Shown here: positions 1-9,150 of the stretch, piece after piece | Layout of the letters: the number at the start of each line of letters is the position of its first letter | Numbering within the stretch: the first letter of the stretch is position 1 | DNA from: Xanthobacteraceae bacterium | GTDB taxonomy: Bacteria; Pseudomonadota; Alphaproteobacteria; Rhizobiales; Xanthobacteraceae | DNA length: 64,000 nt | Assembly (NCBI GenBank): GCA_023954195.1 | Contig: JAMLIK010000002.1 | Span: 62,001 to 126,000, forward strand | Reading direction: 5' to 3' | Notes under the pieces: model-generated | The model's database searches: none | What the model saw: only the letters and a program-made list of their open reading frames with translations | Told to the model about the DNA's origin: nothing | Translations under genes and position numbers: made by a program

Positions 1-1328
1 CGGCGCAGCCGGTCGGCCTGCGCGGCGATGTCGCCCAGCGCGTCGAAACGCTGCTTCAGCGCGGCGGGATCGGTGAGCGCCGGGGCGTCGGCGTGCTCGG
101 CGGCGAAATCGTCACGCTCGCGCCGGAGCCGCGCGTGGCGCGCCTCGGCCTCGGTGATGGCCTGTTCGGCCTGCCGGCGCCGCGCGATCAAATCGCGCGC
201 CCTGGCCAGCGCCGCGTCGGTCGGCAGCCGCTCCAGCAATGCGATATGCGACGGCAGCGCCAGCCGCCGCGCGCCGTCGTCGAGCGCGGCCCGCGCCGTG
301 TCGCGCGCCTGCCGGCGGCGCGGCAGGTCTTCCAGATCCTTGCGGATCGCGCCCATGCGGTCGCGCAGCGCCTCGATGGCGGCGGCCTGCGCCAGCAGCG
401 TCTCGTCGATCGAAAGCGCCGCGATCTCGGTGGCGTTGGCTGCCTCCGCCGCATCGAGCCCGGCCTGTTCGCGCGCGATCTCGGCCTCAAGCGCAACGGC
501 TCCGCGCCACTCGGCCAGCGTCGCCGGCGGGATCGCGGGCAGATCGGCGAGCGCCGCGTGCGCGACCGCGACGGCGTCGAGCCGCGCCAGCCGGGAGCGG
601 ACCCGCAGGGTGCGCTGCCAGCGGGCGAGCGCCTTGCCGCTGTCGCCGTGTGCTTTGTTGAGCGCCGCCAGCCGCGCCTCGGCCTCGCGCGCGGCGTCGT
701 CCGCCTGCCGCAAGGCGTCGCGGGTGACGATGCTGTCGCGCAACGCGCGGTCCGCTTCATCGCGGCGGTCGGCCGCGATATAGAACGCCTTGCCGCTCGC
801 GCGCCGCGCCGTGAACAACTGGTCCGCCTCGCCTTGCAAATGCTCCTTGAGCCGCGTCAGCGCGCTGAGGCCGGCCGAACTCGCCGCCAGGGTTTCCGCG
901 AGCCGTCCTCCCGCCTTGAGCAGTTCGTCGCCGCCGCGCCGCAGCGCCTCCGCCGTGAGACCGAACTCGCGGTCGAAGCTGTCGCGCGACAGCCCGCCGA
1001 GCCATGGCGCCAGCGTGTCGTCGGGCAGCGGCTGGTCGGCTTCGTCGAGCAGCGTGTTGAGGTTGCCCTTGCGGCGGCGGATCGCCATTTGCCGGCCATC
1101 GGAATGCAGGAGCGTGCCGCCGACGCGCAGCGCGGCGTTGACGTGGCGGAAGTTGTAGGCGGTGCGCGCGCCGAAGCCGAACAAGAGGTCGCCGATGGCG
1201 GCGAGCGCCGAGGTCTTGCCGCTCTCGTTGGCGCCGTGGACGATGTGCAGCGCGGCGTCGGGATCGAACGTCAGCACGCGATCGGTGAAGGCGCCGTAGC
1301 GCTCCAGGGCAAGTCGCGTCAGCTTCAC
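1..1328 (-). CDS. SbcC/YhaN-type AAA ATPase (partial, 3' end outside window)
   Basis: This is the N-terminal part (about 442 codons) of a large SMC-like ATPase of the SbcC/YhaN family, which works with an SbcD-type phosphoesterase in DNA end processing. The start is GTG at 1328, giving VKLTRLALERYGAF, the typical opening of these proteins. A P-loop GANESGKTS lies at residues 32-40, followed by the DLLFGFG block. The rest seen here is rich in Ala, Arg, Glu and Leu with long heptad-like stretches, as expected of the coiled coil. Its GTG overlaps the stop of the phosphoesterase gene (GTGA), so the two are translationally coupled. The C-terminal ATPase half lies beyond base 1. The family call is firm; its exact substrate is not known from sequence. 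Confidence 0.85.
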   Translation of the reverse strand, partial: MKLTRLALERYGAFTDRVLTFDPDAALHIVHGANESGKTSALAAIGDLLFGFGARTAYNFRHVNAALRVGGTLLHSDGRQMAIRRRKGNLNTLLDEADQPLPDDTLAPWLGGLSRDSFDREFGLTAEALRRGGDELLKAGGRLAETLAASSAGLSALTRLKEHLQGEADQLFTARRASGKAFYIAADRRDEADRALRDSIVTRDALRQADDAAREAEARLAALNKAHGDSGKALARWQRTLRVRSRLARLDAVAVAHAALADLPAIPPATLAEWRGAVALEAEIAREQAGLDAAEAANATEIAALSIDETLLAQAAAIEALRDRMGAIRKDLEDLPRRRQARDTARAALDDGARRLALPSHIALLERLPTDAALARARDLIARRRQAEQAITEAEARHARLRRERDDFAAEHADAPALTDPAALKQRFDALGDIAAQADRLR

Positions 1329-2563
1329 GTCGGCGCTCCCGCCAAGAGTCCCGCCAGCAGCGCGCGGGCGTCGTCGCTGATGGTGGCGAGCGTATCGGCC
1401 TTGCGCCACTGGTCGCGCAGATCCTTCGGCAGCTTGTCCTCGATCTCCGTGGCCAGCCGTTCCAGGCTCGCGGCGAAGTCCGGGTCGGTGGCGGCCGCGC
1501 GCAGCATGGCGTCGATATCGATCGCGTCGAGATCCGGCGAACTCGGGCGTGGATGGGGCGGCGCGGTGGTCCGGACCTTGAGTTGCTCGATCCAGCAATC
1601 CTCGGCGAGGCCGAAGCCCATGGCGCGCAGATCGTCCTGCAGGGTCTCGCGGCGCGCGATGAGATGATCGTGCAGCGGCGTCGCGCCGCGCAACGTCGCC
1701 CGCGCCGCGAGCGGACGGTTGTCCGCCGCGTCAAACGCCTCGGTCAACGCCGCCTCGATCCGCGCGACCACGGCGGCCTCGTCGACAAGGCCGCCGACAT
1801 CGATGTCGAGATGCGCCCAGCGCGCGCCGTCGAGCGCGAGCGGCGTCGCCTCGATGACGCGGCCGTCCTCCACGGTGACGCGCATCGCGCCCTTGGGGCC
1901 GGTCTCGCGTACGCTGCGGCCTTGCAGGTTGCCGGGGAACACGATCCACGGATCGCGGCTGACGATCTCGGCGGCGTGGATGTGGCCCAGCGCCCAGTAG
2001 TCGTAGCCGAAGCGCCTGAGGTCATCGACCGAACAGGGGGCGTAGCCGTCATGGCCGGGGCGGCCGTCGAGCGAGGTATGCAGCACGCCGATATTGAGCC
2101 AGCCGTCGCGCCGCGCTGGATAGGTCTGGACGAAATCGCCGGTCAGCCGGTGCGGAAAGCTGCGGCCGTGCAGGGCGACGCGATGGGCCTCCAGTTCCAG
2201 CGTCGCCGCCTTGCCCGACGGGAACACATGCACCGTGTCGGGATAGGGCAGATCGCGCGACATCACGCTGTCGGCGTCATGGTTGCCCTTGACGATATAG
2301 ACCGGGATGCCGGCGCGATGCAGCGCGCCGATGGCGCGGACGAAAAACAGCCCGGTGCCGACGTCCTTCCAGTCGCCGTCGAACACGTCGCCGGCGACAA
2401 TCAGGAACGCCGCCTCGCTGGCGATGGTTTCCGCCACCAGCGCCTCGACGGCGCGGCGGCCGGCCTGCGCGAACCGCTCCGCCACCGCCTTGTCCTTCAG
2501 GCCGAGGCCGGCGAGCGGGCTGTCGATGTGCAGGTCGGCGGCGTGAATGAAGCTGAAGCGCAT
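1325..2563 (-). CDS. SbcD/YhaM-like metallophosphoesterase (DNA repair exonuclease)
   Basis: A 412-residue calcineurin-like phosphoesterase. It shows the family blocks in order: HAADLHIDSPL near the N-terminus, VAGDVFDGDW, VKGNHDADS, LHTS and GHIHAAE. These supply the Asp, His and Asn ligands of a dinuclear metal centre. I chose ATG at 2563 because the protein then begins MRFSFIHAADLH. The frame stays open upstream but only as antisense to rlmJ. The gene overlaps the following SbcC-like ATPase gene by 4 bases, and the pair matches the SbcD-SbcC/YhaN arrangement. The role in double-strand-break or hairpin processing is inferred from the family. Confidence 0.9.
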   Translation of the reverse strand: MRFSFIHAADLHIDSPLAGLGLKDKAVAERFAQAGRRAVEALVAETIASEAAFLIVAGDVFDGDWKDVGTGLFFVRAIGALHRAGIPVYIVKGNHDADSVMSRDLPYPDTVHVFPSGKAATLELEAHRVALHGRSFPHRLTGDFVQTYPARRDGWLNIGVLHTSLDGRPGHDGYAPCSVDDLRRFGYDYWALGHIHAAEIVSRDPWIVFPGNLQGRSVRETGPKGAMRVTVEDGRVIEATPLALDGARWAHLDIDVGGLVDEAAVVARIEAALTEAFDAADNRPLAARATLRGATPLHDHLIARRETLQDDLRAMGFGLAEDCWIEQLKVRTTAPPHPRPSSPDLDAIDIDAMLRAAATDPDFAASLERLATEIEDKLPKDLRDQWRKADTLATISDDARALLAGLLAGAPT

Positions 2564-2647
2564 GATGTTCCGTTGTAGCCGATTATCGCGGCCGTGTAAG
2601 GCGGTCGTCCGGTTGCTTTCCGGCGGCGATGCCGTCACAACGGCGGC

Positions 2648-3508
2648 ATGAATTATCGCCACGCCTTTCATGCCGGCAATTTCGCCGATGTCGTCAAGCA
2701 TCTCGTGCTGGTGCGCATCCTGACCTATCTGCACGACAAGCCGGCGGCGTTCCGCGTCATCGACAGCCACGCCGGCGCCGGCCGCTACGATCTCGCCGGC
2801 AGCGAGGCCACGCGCGGCGGCGAATGGCTCACCGGCATCGCGCGGGTGATGGCGGCGCGCTTTTCGCCGGAGGCGGGCGCGCTGATCGCGCCCTATCTCG
2901 ATATCGTGCGCGCCTTCAATCCGCCGGGCAAGCTGGAGGTTTATCCCGGCTCGCCCCTGATCGCGCGCGCCCTGCTGCGGCCGCAGGACCGGATGACGGC
3001 GTGCGAACTCGCGGACGGGCCGCGCAAGGCGTTGATCGACGCGCTGCGCCGCGACGAACAGGCGCGGGTGGTCGATCTCGACGGCTGGACCGCGCTGCCG
3101 GCGTTCGTGCCGCCGAACGAGCGGCGCGGGCTGGTGCTGATCGATCCGCCGTTCGAGCAGCCGGACGAATTCGAGCGGCTGGCGGCGGTGTTCGCGGAAA
3201 CCTTCGCGAAATGGCCGACCGGCATCTATGTGCTGTGGTATCCGGTGAAAAGCCGCCGCGCCACCGATACGCTGGCGCGGCAGGTGGCGGCGGTCACGGC
3301 CGCGCAGGGCGCGGCCGACAAGTGCCTGCGGCTGGAATTCAGCGTGGCGCCGGCGGCCGAGGGGCAGGGGCTCGTGTCCTGCGGTCTTTTGATCGTCAAC
3401 CCGCCGTGGACGCTCGCCGCCGAACTCAGGACGATCCTGCCGGAATTGCAGAAGCCGCTCGGGCGCGGCGGCGCGGGGCGTTTCCGGCTGGAGGTCGCGA
3501 AGCCGTGA
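2648..3508 (+). CDS. rlmJ: 23S rRNA (adenine(2030)-N6)-methyltransferase RlmJ
   Basis: A 286-residue protein opening MNYRHAFHAGNFADVVKH, the diagnostic start of RlmJ (formerly ComJ/YhiR). It methylates N6 of A2030 in 23S rRNA using S-adenosylmethionine. The SAM-binding region (VIDSHAGAGRYDL) lies near residues 37-50 and the catalytic DPPF motif near residue 165. Length agrees with the family (about 280). It is transcribed away from the SbcD-like gene, with 84 bp between them, and seems to be a single-gene unit. Confidence 0.95.
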   Translation: MNYRHAFHAGNFADVVKHLVLVRILTYLHDKPAAFRVIDSHAGAGRYDLAGSEATRGGEWLTGIARVMAARFSPEAGALIAPYLDIVRAFNPPGKLEVYPGSPLIARALLRPQDRMTACELADGPRKALIDALRRDEQARVVDLDGWTALPAFVPPNERRGLVLIDPPFEQPDEFERLAAVFAETFAKWPTGIYVLWYPVKSRRATDTLARQVAAVTAAQGAADKCLRLEFSVAPAAEGQGLVSCGLLIVNPPWTLAAELRTILPELQKPLGRGGAGRFRLEVAKP

Positions 3509-3512
3509 ACGC

Positions 3513-3542
3513 AAAAAAATCCCGGCCGCGTCGTGGCCGGGA
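3513..3542 (-). terminator. Rho-independent terminator of the outer-membrane protein gene
   Basis: An 8-bp stem (TCCCGGCC with GGCCGGGA, loop of 7) at 3520-3542 is followed on the minus strand by seven T (A tract 3513-3519 on plus). It lies 30-59 bases past the stop of the minus-strand porin-like gene, between converging genes. Confidence 0.8.
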
Positions 3543-3571
3543 GATGGTCGATCGAAGTCTTCTTGCTTTGG

Positions 3572-4225
3572 TCAGAAACGGTAATTGACGCCGACGCGCA
3601 CCAGGCTGGACGAATAGGCGTTGGGCATGCCGGTGATGCCGAAACGGCTGTTCGACAGGTCCATGTAGAGATATTCGATCTTGGCGCTGATGTTCTGGGT
3701 CAGGCCGACCTCGGCCCCCACGCCGATGGTCCAGCCGGCCGTGGTGTGGCTTTCGCGCTGCATCGCCGTTTCGCCGCGCAGGGTGCCGAAGGCGAGGCCG
3801 CCGGTGCCGTAGATCAGGACGTTGTCCATGGCGTAGCCGACGCGGCCGCGCATGGTGCCGAACCACGGATTGCTGAATTTCCAGCCGGCGAAGCGGTTGT
3901 CGGCGCCGTTGAGTTGCAGGTCGGCTTCGAGGCCGATCACCAGCGGGCCGGATTGCACGTTGTAGCCGACCTGGACGCCGCCCGCGAACCCCGACGGATG
4001 GGTCGGATTGTTGGAGACCGAGCCCCAGTTGTAGCCGATATTGCCGCCGAGATAGGGCCCGGCCCAGCTATAGGCGTTGAGCGGCTGATTGACCGTGTAG
4101 GGTCCGCGCGCGCCATACGACCAGTCCGCGGCCTGCGCCGGCGCGGCCAGGACAGCGGCCGAGACACCGGCCAAGGCAAGCGCCGCGACCGTGATGGCGG
4201 TGATTGTCGATGGTGTCCTGGACAT
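3572..4225 (-). CDS. Outer-membrane beta-barrel protein (Omp25/Omp31 type)
   Basis: A 217-residue secreted protein. The N-terminus carries a signal peptide ending near APAQAAD (residues about 28-34). The mature part begins WAGPYLGGNIGYNWG and has alternating polar/aromatic strands, and the protein ends in the C-terminal aromatic VGVNYRF expected of BAM-inserted barrels. This is the layout of the OmpA-like 8-stranded Omp25/Omp31 family common in Rhizobiales. A strong terminator follows. Its upstream region, shared with uvrC, carries two CtrA-type boxes at 4310-4366. The exact function is unknown; structural porin or envelope-stability roles are typical. Confidence 0.85.
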   Translation of the reverse strand: MSRTPSTITAITVAALALAGVSAAVLAAPAQAADWSYGARGPYTVNQPLNAYSWAGPYLGGNIGYNWGSVSNNPTHPSGFAGGVQVGYNVQSGPLVIGLEADLQLNGADNRFAGWKFSNPWFGTMRGRVGYAMDNVLIYGTGGLAFGTLRGETAMQRESHTTAGWTIGVGAEVGLTQNISAKIEYLYMDLSNSRFGITGMPNAYSSSLVRVGVNYRF

Positions 4226-4309
4226 CGCACGTTCCCCGATGGGCGGATACGTCTCGTTACGGTTACGGAATTCGCAACGCGATCGCTCGAATTTATCGAG
4301 AATCCGCCG

Positions 4310-4366
4310 TTAATCGGGTCTTAACGCGGCCTCGGAACACAGCATCGTCGTTAACGGGGTGTTACC
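4310..4366 (+). promoter_or_regulatory. Two tandem CtrA-type boxes (TTAA-N7-TTAA)
   Basis: TTAA-N7-TTAAC at 4310-4325 is an exact match to the alphaproteobacterial CtrA consensus. TTAA-N7-TTACC at 4351-4366 is a second copy with one mismatch. Both read on the plus strand and lie between the divergent omp gene (start 4225) and uvrC (start 4422). A/T-rich half-sites are rare in DNA of this composition. Direct sequence match; binding is inference. Confidence 0.5.
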
Positions 4367-4421
4367 GGAAGCCGGGTTCCCTCGGCTGGCGGGCCGGGCG
4401 CATAAGGCTTAACTTGGCGCC

Positions 4422-6503
4422 ATGGCGAACGATTCCTCCAACACGGCGAAATCCGGGGACCGGCGCGTGGGGCCGGACCTGGGCACGGACGACGCGCCGG
4501 TTGCGCCCGGCCTCGACCCGGCGACGCAGGACATCGATCCGGCGAGCACCGCCGCCGACGCCGGCGATGACGAGGAGACGCTGCCGGAACCGATCGACGA
4601 CGACGCCGAGGTGGCGGCGGCGGGGCCGTTCGCGACCGGGCGAGCGGCGATCGAGCGCGCGGTGCGGCTCGCGCCGACCTCGCCCGGCGTCTACCGGATG
4701 CTGAACGCGGGGCATGACGTTCTGTACGTCGGCAAGGCCAAGAACGTCCGCAAGCGGCTTTCGTCCTATGCCCGGCCGACCGGCCACGTCGCCCGCATCG
4801 CGCGGATGATCGCGGCGACGGTCGAGGTGGAGATCGTCTCCACCGCCACCGAGACCGAGGCGCTGCTGCTGGAGGCCAACCTCATCAAGCAGTTGCGGCC
4901 GCGCTTCAACGTGTTGCTGCGCGACGACAAATCGTTTCCCTACATCCTCATCACCGGCGACCACTGGGCGCCCCAGATCCTCAAGCATCGTGGCGCGCAA
5001 ACCCGGCCGGGCCGTTACTTCGGGCCGTTCGCCTCGGTGGGCGCGGTCAACCGCACCATCACCGCCTTGCAGCGCGCGTTCCTGGTGCGCTCCTGCACCG
5101 ACTCGTTTTTCGAAAGCCGGACGCGGCCATGCCTGTTGTATCAAATCCGTCGCTGCGCCGCGCCCTGCACCGGCGAGATCGATTTTCCCGGCTACGCCGC
5201 GCTGGTGCGCGAGGCCACCGATTTCCTCTCCGGGCGCTCGCGCGCGGTGAAGGAAGACCTCGCGCGCGCCATGGAGGCGGCGTCGAACGACCTCGCCTTC
5301 GAGCGTGCGGCGGTCTATCGCGACCGCCTGGCGGCGCTGGCCGCGATCCAGTCGACGCAGGGCATCAACCCCCGCACTGTCGAGGAAGCCGACGTCTTCG
5401 CCGTGCATCAGGAGGGCGGCTACTTCTGCATCGAGGTATTCTTCTTCCGCACCGGGCAGAACTGGGGCAACCGCGCTTACTTTCCGCGCGCGGAAAAATC
5501 CTTTACCTGCGAGGAGGTGCTGGGCGCGTTCCTCGCGCAGTTTTATGATGACAAGCCGCCGCCGAGGCTGGTGCTGCTCTCGCATGATATCGAGGAGCGC
5601 GACTTGCTGGCGAGCGCGCTCGGCGTCAAGACCGGCTTCAAGGTCGAGGTGACGACGCCGCGGCGGGGCGAGAAGAAGGAACTGGTCGCCCACGCCTTGA
5701 CCAACGCCCGCGAGGCGCTGGGCCGCAAGCTCGCCGACACCGCGACGCAGGCGCAGCTGTTGCAAGGACTCGCGACCGTCCTGGCGCTGCGCCAGCCGCC
5801 GAACCGCGTCGAGGTCTACGACAACAGCCACATCCAGGGGACCAACGCGGTCGGCGCCATGATCGTGGCCGGTCCCGACGGGTTCCTGAAAAGCCAGTAC
5901 CGCAAGTTCAACATCCGCTCCGAGGGCCTGACGCCGGGCGACGACTACGCCATGATGCGCGAGGTGCTGGAGCGGCGCTTCAAGCGGCTGCTGACGCAGG
6001 GGCCGGACCCCGCGCGGCCGGCCGAGAGCAGCGACGAGACGCCGCAGCAATGGCCCGATCTGGTCATCATCGACGGCGGGCGCGGCCAGCTCAACGCCGC
6101 GCAGGCGGTGTTCGACGCGCTCGGGCTGACCCAGGTCGCGCTGATGGCGGTGGCGAAGGGGCCGGATCGCGACGCCGGCCGCGAAACCCTGTTCATGGCC
6201 GGTCGCGAGCCGATCAAGCTGGAACCGCGCGACCCGGTGCTGTATTTCATTCAACGGCTGCGGGACGAGGCGCATCGTTTCGTGATCGGCTCGCACCGCA
6301 AATTGCGCAAGAAGGACATCCGCGAGGCCGGGTTGCAGGAGATCGCCGGCATCGGCCCCACGCGCAAGCGGGCGCTGCTGCATCACTTCGGCACGCTCAA
6401 GGAGATCGAGCGGGCCTCGCTCGCCGACCTTGGCAAGGTGCCGGGGATCAGCGCCGAGAGCGCCCGCCGGATTTTCGCGTTTTTTCACGCGCAAGCAGGC
6501 TGA
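4422..6503 (+). CDS. uvrC: Excinuclease ABC subunit C
   Basis: A 693-residue UvrC, the nuclease that makes both incisions around a lesion in UvrABC excision repair. After an acidic extension of about 70 residues comes the GIY-YIG domain (SPGVYRM ... [15 protein letters not shown]), then the Cys-containing linker ([17 protein letters not shown]), a UvrBC coiled-coil segment, the RNase H-like C-terminal nuclease half ([28 protein letters not shown]) and two helix-hairpin-helix repeats ([26 protein letters not shown]). The long N-terminal extension makes it about 80 residues longer than the E. coli protein. pgsA follows after 59 bp, an order common in alphaproteobacteria. Confidence 0.97.
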   Translation: MANDSSNTAKSGDRRVGPDLGTDDAPVAPGLDPATQDIDPASTAADAGDDEETLPEPIDDDAEVAAAGPFATGRAAIERAVRLAPTSPGVYRMLNAGHDVLYVGKAKNVRKRLSSYARPTGHVARIARMIAATVEVEIVSTATETEALLLEANLIKQLRPRFNVLLRDDKSFPYILITGDHWAPQILKHRGAQTRPGRYFGPFASVGAVNRTITALQRAFLVRSCTDSFFESRTRPCLLYQIRRCAAPCTGEIDFPGYAALVREATDFLSGRSRAVKEDLARAMEAASNDLAFERAAVYRDRLAALAAIQSTQGINPRTVEEADVFAVHQEGGYFCIEVFFFRTGQNWGNRAYFPRAEKSFTCEEVLGAFLAQFYDDKPPPRLVLLSHDIEERDLLASALGVKTGFKVEVTTPRRGEKKELVAHALTNAREALGRKLADTATQAQLLQGLATVLALRQPPNRVEVYDNSHIQGTNAVGAMIVAGPDGFLKSQYRKFNIRSEGLTPGDDYAMMREVLERRFKRLLTQGPDPARPAESSDETPQQWPDLVIIDGGRGQLNAAQAVFDALGLTQVALMAVAKGPDRDAGRETLFMAGREPIKLEPRDPVLYFIQRLRDEAHRFVIGSHRKLRKKDIREAGLQEIAGIGPTRKRALLHHFGTLKEIERASLADLGKVPGISAESARRIFAFFHAQAG

Positions 6504-6562
6504 CGATTGAAATTGATGCGCGGATAGTTGACCTTGGCATAACGGCGGTATTGGTAGAGCAA

Positions 6563-7177
6563 ATGAATACGGTGACCACCAGAGGCTCAGCGCGGAACGG
6601 GTTGTCGGTCCCGAATCTCCTGACCTTTGCCCGGATCGCGGCGATCCCGGTTGTGGTCGGCTGCGTCTACGCCCAGTCGATCATGGATGGCCCGCTGTGG
6701 CTGCGCTGGGTGGCGCTGGCGGTGTTCATCGCCGCCGCCATCACTGATTTCCTCGACGGTTACTATGCCCGGATCTGGGACCAGCAGTCGGCGCTCGGCC
6801 GGATGCTCGACCCGATCGCCGACAAGCTGCTGGTCGCCTCCTGCCTGTTGATGCTGGCGGCGGACGGCATCATCCACGGCTGGACGCTGTGGGCCGCCAT
6901 CGTCATCCTGTGCCGCGAAATCCTGGTGTCGGGCCTGCGCGAATATCTCGCGGCGCTGCGGGTCAGCGTGCCCGTCACCAAGCTCGCCAAGTGGAAAACC
7001 ACCGCGCAACTGGTGGCGATCGGCTTTCTGCTGGCCGGCGAGGCCGGCGACCGGGTGGTTCCGTTCGTTACCCAGATCGGGTTGTTGCTGCTGTGGTTGT
7101 CCGCGATCCTGACGATCTACACCGGCTGGGACTATTTCCGTGCCGGCATCCATCATTTGATCGAGGCCGATTCATGA
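6563..7177 (+). CDS. pgsA: CDP-diacylglycerol--glycerol-3-phosphate 3-phosphatidyltransferase
   Basis: A 204-residue integral membrane enzyme that makes phosphatidylglycerophosphate, the committed step to phosphatidylglycerol and cardiolipin. The CDP-alcohol phosphotransferase signature DG-x2-AR-x8-G-x3-D-x3-D is complete (D65, G66, A69, R70, G79, D83, D87). Five or six hydrophobic helices can be seen. I chose ATG at 6563, giving MNTVTTRGSARNGLSVPN; an in-frame TTG at 6551 is possible. The stop overlaps the moaD start (ATGA). Confidence 0.95.
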   Translation: MNTVTTRGSARNGLSVPNLLTFARIAAIPVVVGCVYAQSIMDGPLWLRWVALAVFIAAAITDFLDGYYARIWDQQSALGRMLDPIADKLLVASCLLMLAADGIIHGWTLWAAIVILCREILVSGLREYLAALRVSVPVTKLAKWKTTAQLVAIGFLLAGEAGDRVVPFVTQIGLLLLWLSAILTIYTGWDYFRAGIHHLIEADS

Positions 7178-7425
7178 AGGTGGTCTATTTCGCCTGGGTG
7201 CGCGAGCGCGTCGGCAAGGCGGAAGAAATCGTCGAGCCGCCGGCCGAGGTGAGCACCGTCGGCGACCTGATCGGCTGGCTGGCCGGGCGCGGCGAGAGCT
7301 ATGCCCATGCCTTCGAGGCGCCGAACGTCATTCGCGCCGCCATCGATCACGCCCATGCGCCGCCGCAAACGGTGATCGCCGGCGCGCGCGAGATCGCGCT
7401 GTTTCCACCGATGACCGGCGGGTAG
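7174..7425 (+). CDS. moaD: Molybdopterin synthase sulfur carrier subunit
   Basis: An 83-residue ubiquitin-fold protein beginning MKVVYFAWVRERVG and ending in the Gly-Gly tail (residues 82-83) that MoeB-type enzymes adenylate and thiolate. The FPPMTGG ending is classical MoaD. It donates sulfur to precursor Z within molybdopterin synthase, together with MoaE encoded 190 bp downstream. The ATG overlaps the pgsA stop by 4 bases. Molybdopterin cofactor made here would serve SorA, encoded at about 36 kb. Confidence 0.95.
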   Translation: MKVVYFAWVRERVGKAEEIVEPPAEVSTVGDLIGWLAGRGESYAHAFEAPNVIRAAIDHAHAPPQTVIAGAREIALFPPMTGG

Positions 7426-7470
7426 GGTTGAGCGGGTTGAAACGGAATCCGAGATCATCGTTTATGTTGG

Positions 7471-7597
7471 TGTGTCCCGGTTGCGGTGCAGCGTGGAACG
7501 CTGCGCCGCAGAACCGGGACCGCATCGACGGCACCGTTCGCGACGATCCCGGATCAGCGAAGCGGCATGAAGAATGCCGCATCGCATCCGGGACACA
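7471..7597. repeat. 127-bp dispersed palindromic repeat (family C) between moaD and moaE
   Basis: The element is bounded by perfect 10-bp inverted ends (TGTGTCCCGG / CCGGGACACA). It contains a shorter inverted pair GCAGCGTGGAACGCTGC followed by CGCAGAACCGGGACC. A related element of the same length lies at 41854-41980 in the opposite orientation and shares that core. No coding frame is credible here. It splits two genes that are usually adjacent. Confidence 0.75.
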
Positions 7598-7614
7598 GAA
7601 AGCGCCATAAATCG

Positions 7615-8082
7615 ATGGGCGTCCCCGTCACGATCCGCCTGCAAGAGGCCGACTTCGACACCGCGCGCGAGATCGCGGCGATGAGCGCCGGCCGCACCGA
7701 TGTCGGCGCGGTCGTCAGTTTCAGCGGCGTCTGCCGCGGCGGTCCGGATGGCGACGCCATCGACGGGCTGACGCTCGAACACTATCCCGGCATGGCGGAA
7801 GCCGAGATCGGCCGCCATGTCGCGGAGGCGCTGGCGCGCTGGCCGCTCATGGGCGTCACCGTCATCCATCGCCATGGCCGCATTGCACCGGGCGAGAATA
7901 TCGTGCTGGTGGTGACCGCGTCGTCGCATCGCGGGGCGGCGTTCGAGGCTGCGGAGTTTCTGATGGACTATCTGAAGACGCGCGCGCCGTTCTGGAAGCG
8001 CGAGGAGCGCGCCGCCGGCGCGAACTGGGTCGACGCCGCCGCGCACGACGACGCGGCCGCCGCGCGCTGGACCAAATCCTGA
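7615..8082 (+). CDS. moaE: Molybdopterin synthase catalytic subunit
   Basis: A 155-residue MoaE. Family landmarks include GAVVSFSGVCRGG, LTLEHYPGMAE, VTVIHRHGRI and the catalytic Lys pair in DYLKTRAPFWKREER (K121 and K128). It forms the heterotetramer with MoaD that inserts two sulfurs into cyclic pyranopterin monophosphate. Start at ATG 7615, after the repeat. The stop shares one base with the prmB start (TGATG). Confidence 0.95.
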   Translation: MGVPVTIRLQEADFDTAREIAAMSAGRTDVGAVVSFSGVCRGGPDGDAIDGLTLEHYPGMAEAEIGRHVAEALARWPLMGVTVIHRHGRIAPGENIVLVVTASSHRGAAFEAAEFLMDYLKTRAPFWKREERAAGANWVDAAAHDDAAAARWTKS

Positions 8083-9101
8083 TGGCGAAAAAAGCGCGCT
8101 CCACGCCGGCACGCGGCAAGGTCACCCGTGCCGCCAAGACGGCCGCGCCGCCCCGTGCGGCCAAGGCCGCGAAGCCGCCTCAGCCCGCGCGCGGCGAGTT
8201 GGTGACGTTGCTGGATTTCGTCCGCTACGCCGTCAGCCGCTTCACCGAGGCGGAACTGGTGTTCGCCCACGGCACCACCGACCCGGTGGCGGACGCGGCG
8301 TTCCTGATCTGCGAGGCTTTGCATCTGCATCCCGACCAGCTTGAGATGTTCGCCACCGCGCGCATCACGGCGGCGGAAGGCGCCAAGCTGCTCGACCTGA
8401 TCGCGCGGCGGGTCGATAGCCGCAAGCCGACCGCCTATCTGGTCAACAAGGTCTACATGCGCGGGTTGCCGTTTTACGTCGACGAGCGCGTGATCGTGCC
8501 GCGCTCCTTCATCGGCGAGTTGCTGGATTCGCATTTCGCCGGATCGGACGAGACGGACGGCGGCGCGTTGATCGACGATCTCGGCGCGGTGGAAAGCGTG
8601 CTCGACCTTTGCACCGGCTCGGGGTGCCTGGCGATCCTGGCGAGCCGTTACTTCCCCAACGCGCGGATCGACGCCGTCGATCTGTCGAAGGACGCGCTCA
8701 AGGTGGCGGCGCGGAACGTCGCCGACTACGGTCTCGCCGATCGCATCGCGCTCCACAACGGCGACCTGTTCGCGCCGCTCGGCGACGCGCGCTACGATCT
8801 CATCATCAGCAATCCGCCCTATGTCGACGCGCGGGGCATGGCGGATTTGCCGCGCGAGTGCCGGCACGAGCCGGGCATGGCGTTTGACGGCGGCGACGAC
8901 GGGCTCGCCATCGTGCATCGCATCCTGCGCGAGGCCGCGTGGCATCTGACGCCGAACGGCGGGCTGCTCTGCGAGATCGGTCGCGGCCGCGACGCGCTGG
9001 AAGCGGCCTATCCCGAGCTGCCGATGCTTTGGCTCGACACCGAGGACTCCGAAGGCGAGGTGTTCTGGATCGACGCCGCGACGCTCGCGACCCTCGCCTG
9101 A
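8082..9101 (+). CDS. prmB: Ribosomal protein L3 glutamine methyltransferase PrmB
   Basis: A 339-residue SAM-dependent N5-glutamine methyltransferase. A Lys/Ala/Pro-rich leader of about 35 residues precedes the PrmB-type N-terminal domain. Then come the SAM motif VLDLCTGSGCLAILAS and the catalytic NPPY in IISNPPYVD (N244). YLVNKVYMRGLPFYVDERVIVPRS is closer to PrmB (L3) than to PrmC (release factors). It starts inside the moaE stop codon. The basic leader makes it about 30 residues longer than the enteric protein. Confidence 0.88.
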   Translation: MAKKARSTPARGKVTRAAKTAAPPRAAKAAKPPQPARGELVTLLDFVRYAVSRFTEAELVFAHGTTDPVADAAFLICEALHLHPDQLEMFATARITAAEGAKLLDLIARRVDSRKPTAYLVNKVYMRGLPFYVDERVIVPRSFIGELLDSHFAGSDETDGGALIDDLGAVESVLDLCTGSGCLAILASRYFPNARIDAVDLSKDALKVAARNVADYGLADRIALHNGDLFAPLGDARYDLIISNPPYVDARGMADLPRECRHEPGMAFDGGDDGLAIVHRILREAAWHLTPNGGLLCEIGRGRDALEAAYPELPMLWLDTEDSEGEVFWIDAATLATLA

Positions 9102-9150
9102 TCTTCAGCCATCGTTGCGATGATCCGGCCCCCGCGTCGGCCGCGCATCT

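Noticed and set aside
2564-3514. Upstream extension of the SbcD-like gene by over 300 codons
   Set aside because: These codons are antisense to rlmJ. The protein proper begins MRFSFIHAADLH at 2563.
4362-6494. A 710-codon open frame on the minus strand across uvrC
   Set aside because: It mirrors the codon bias of uvrC, has no recognisable domains and is Arg/Gln/His-rich. uvrC on plus is unambiguous.
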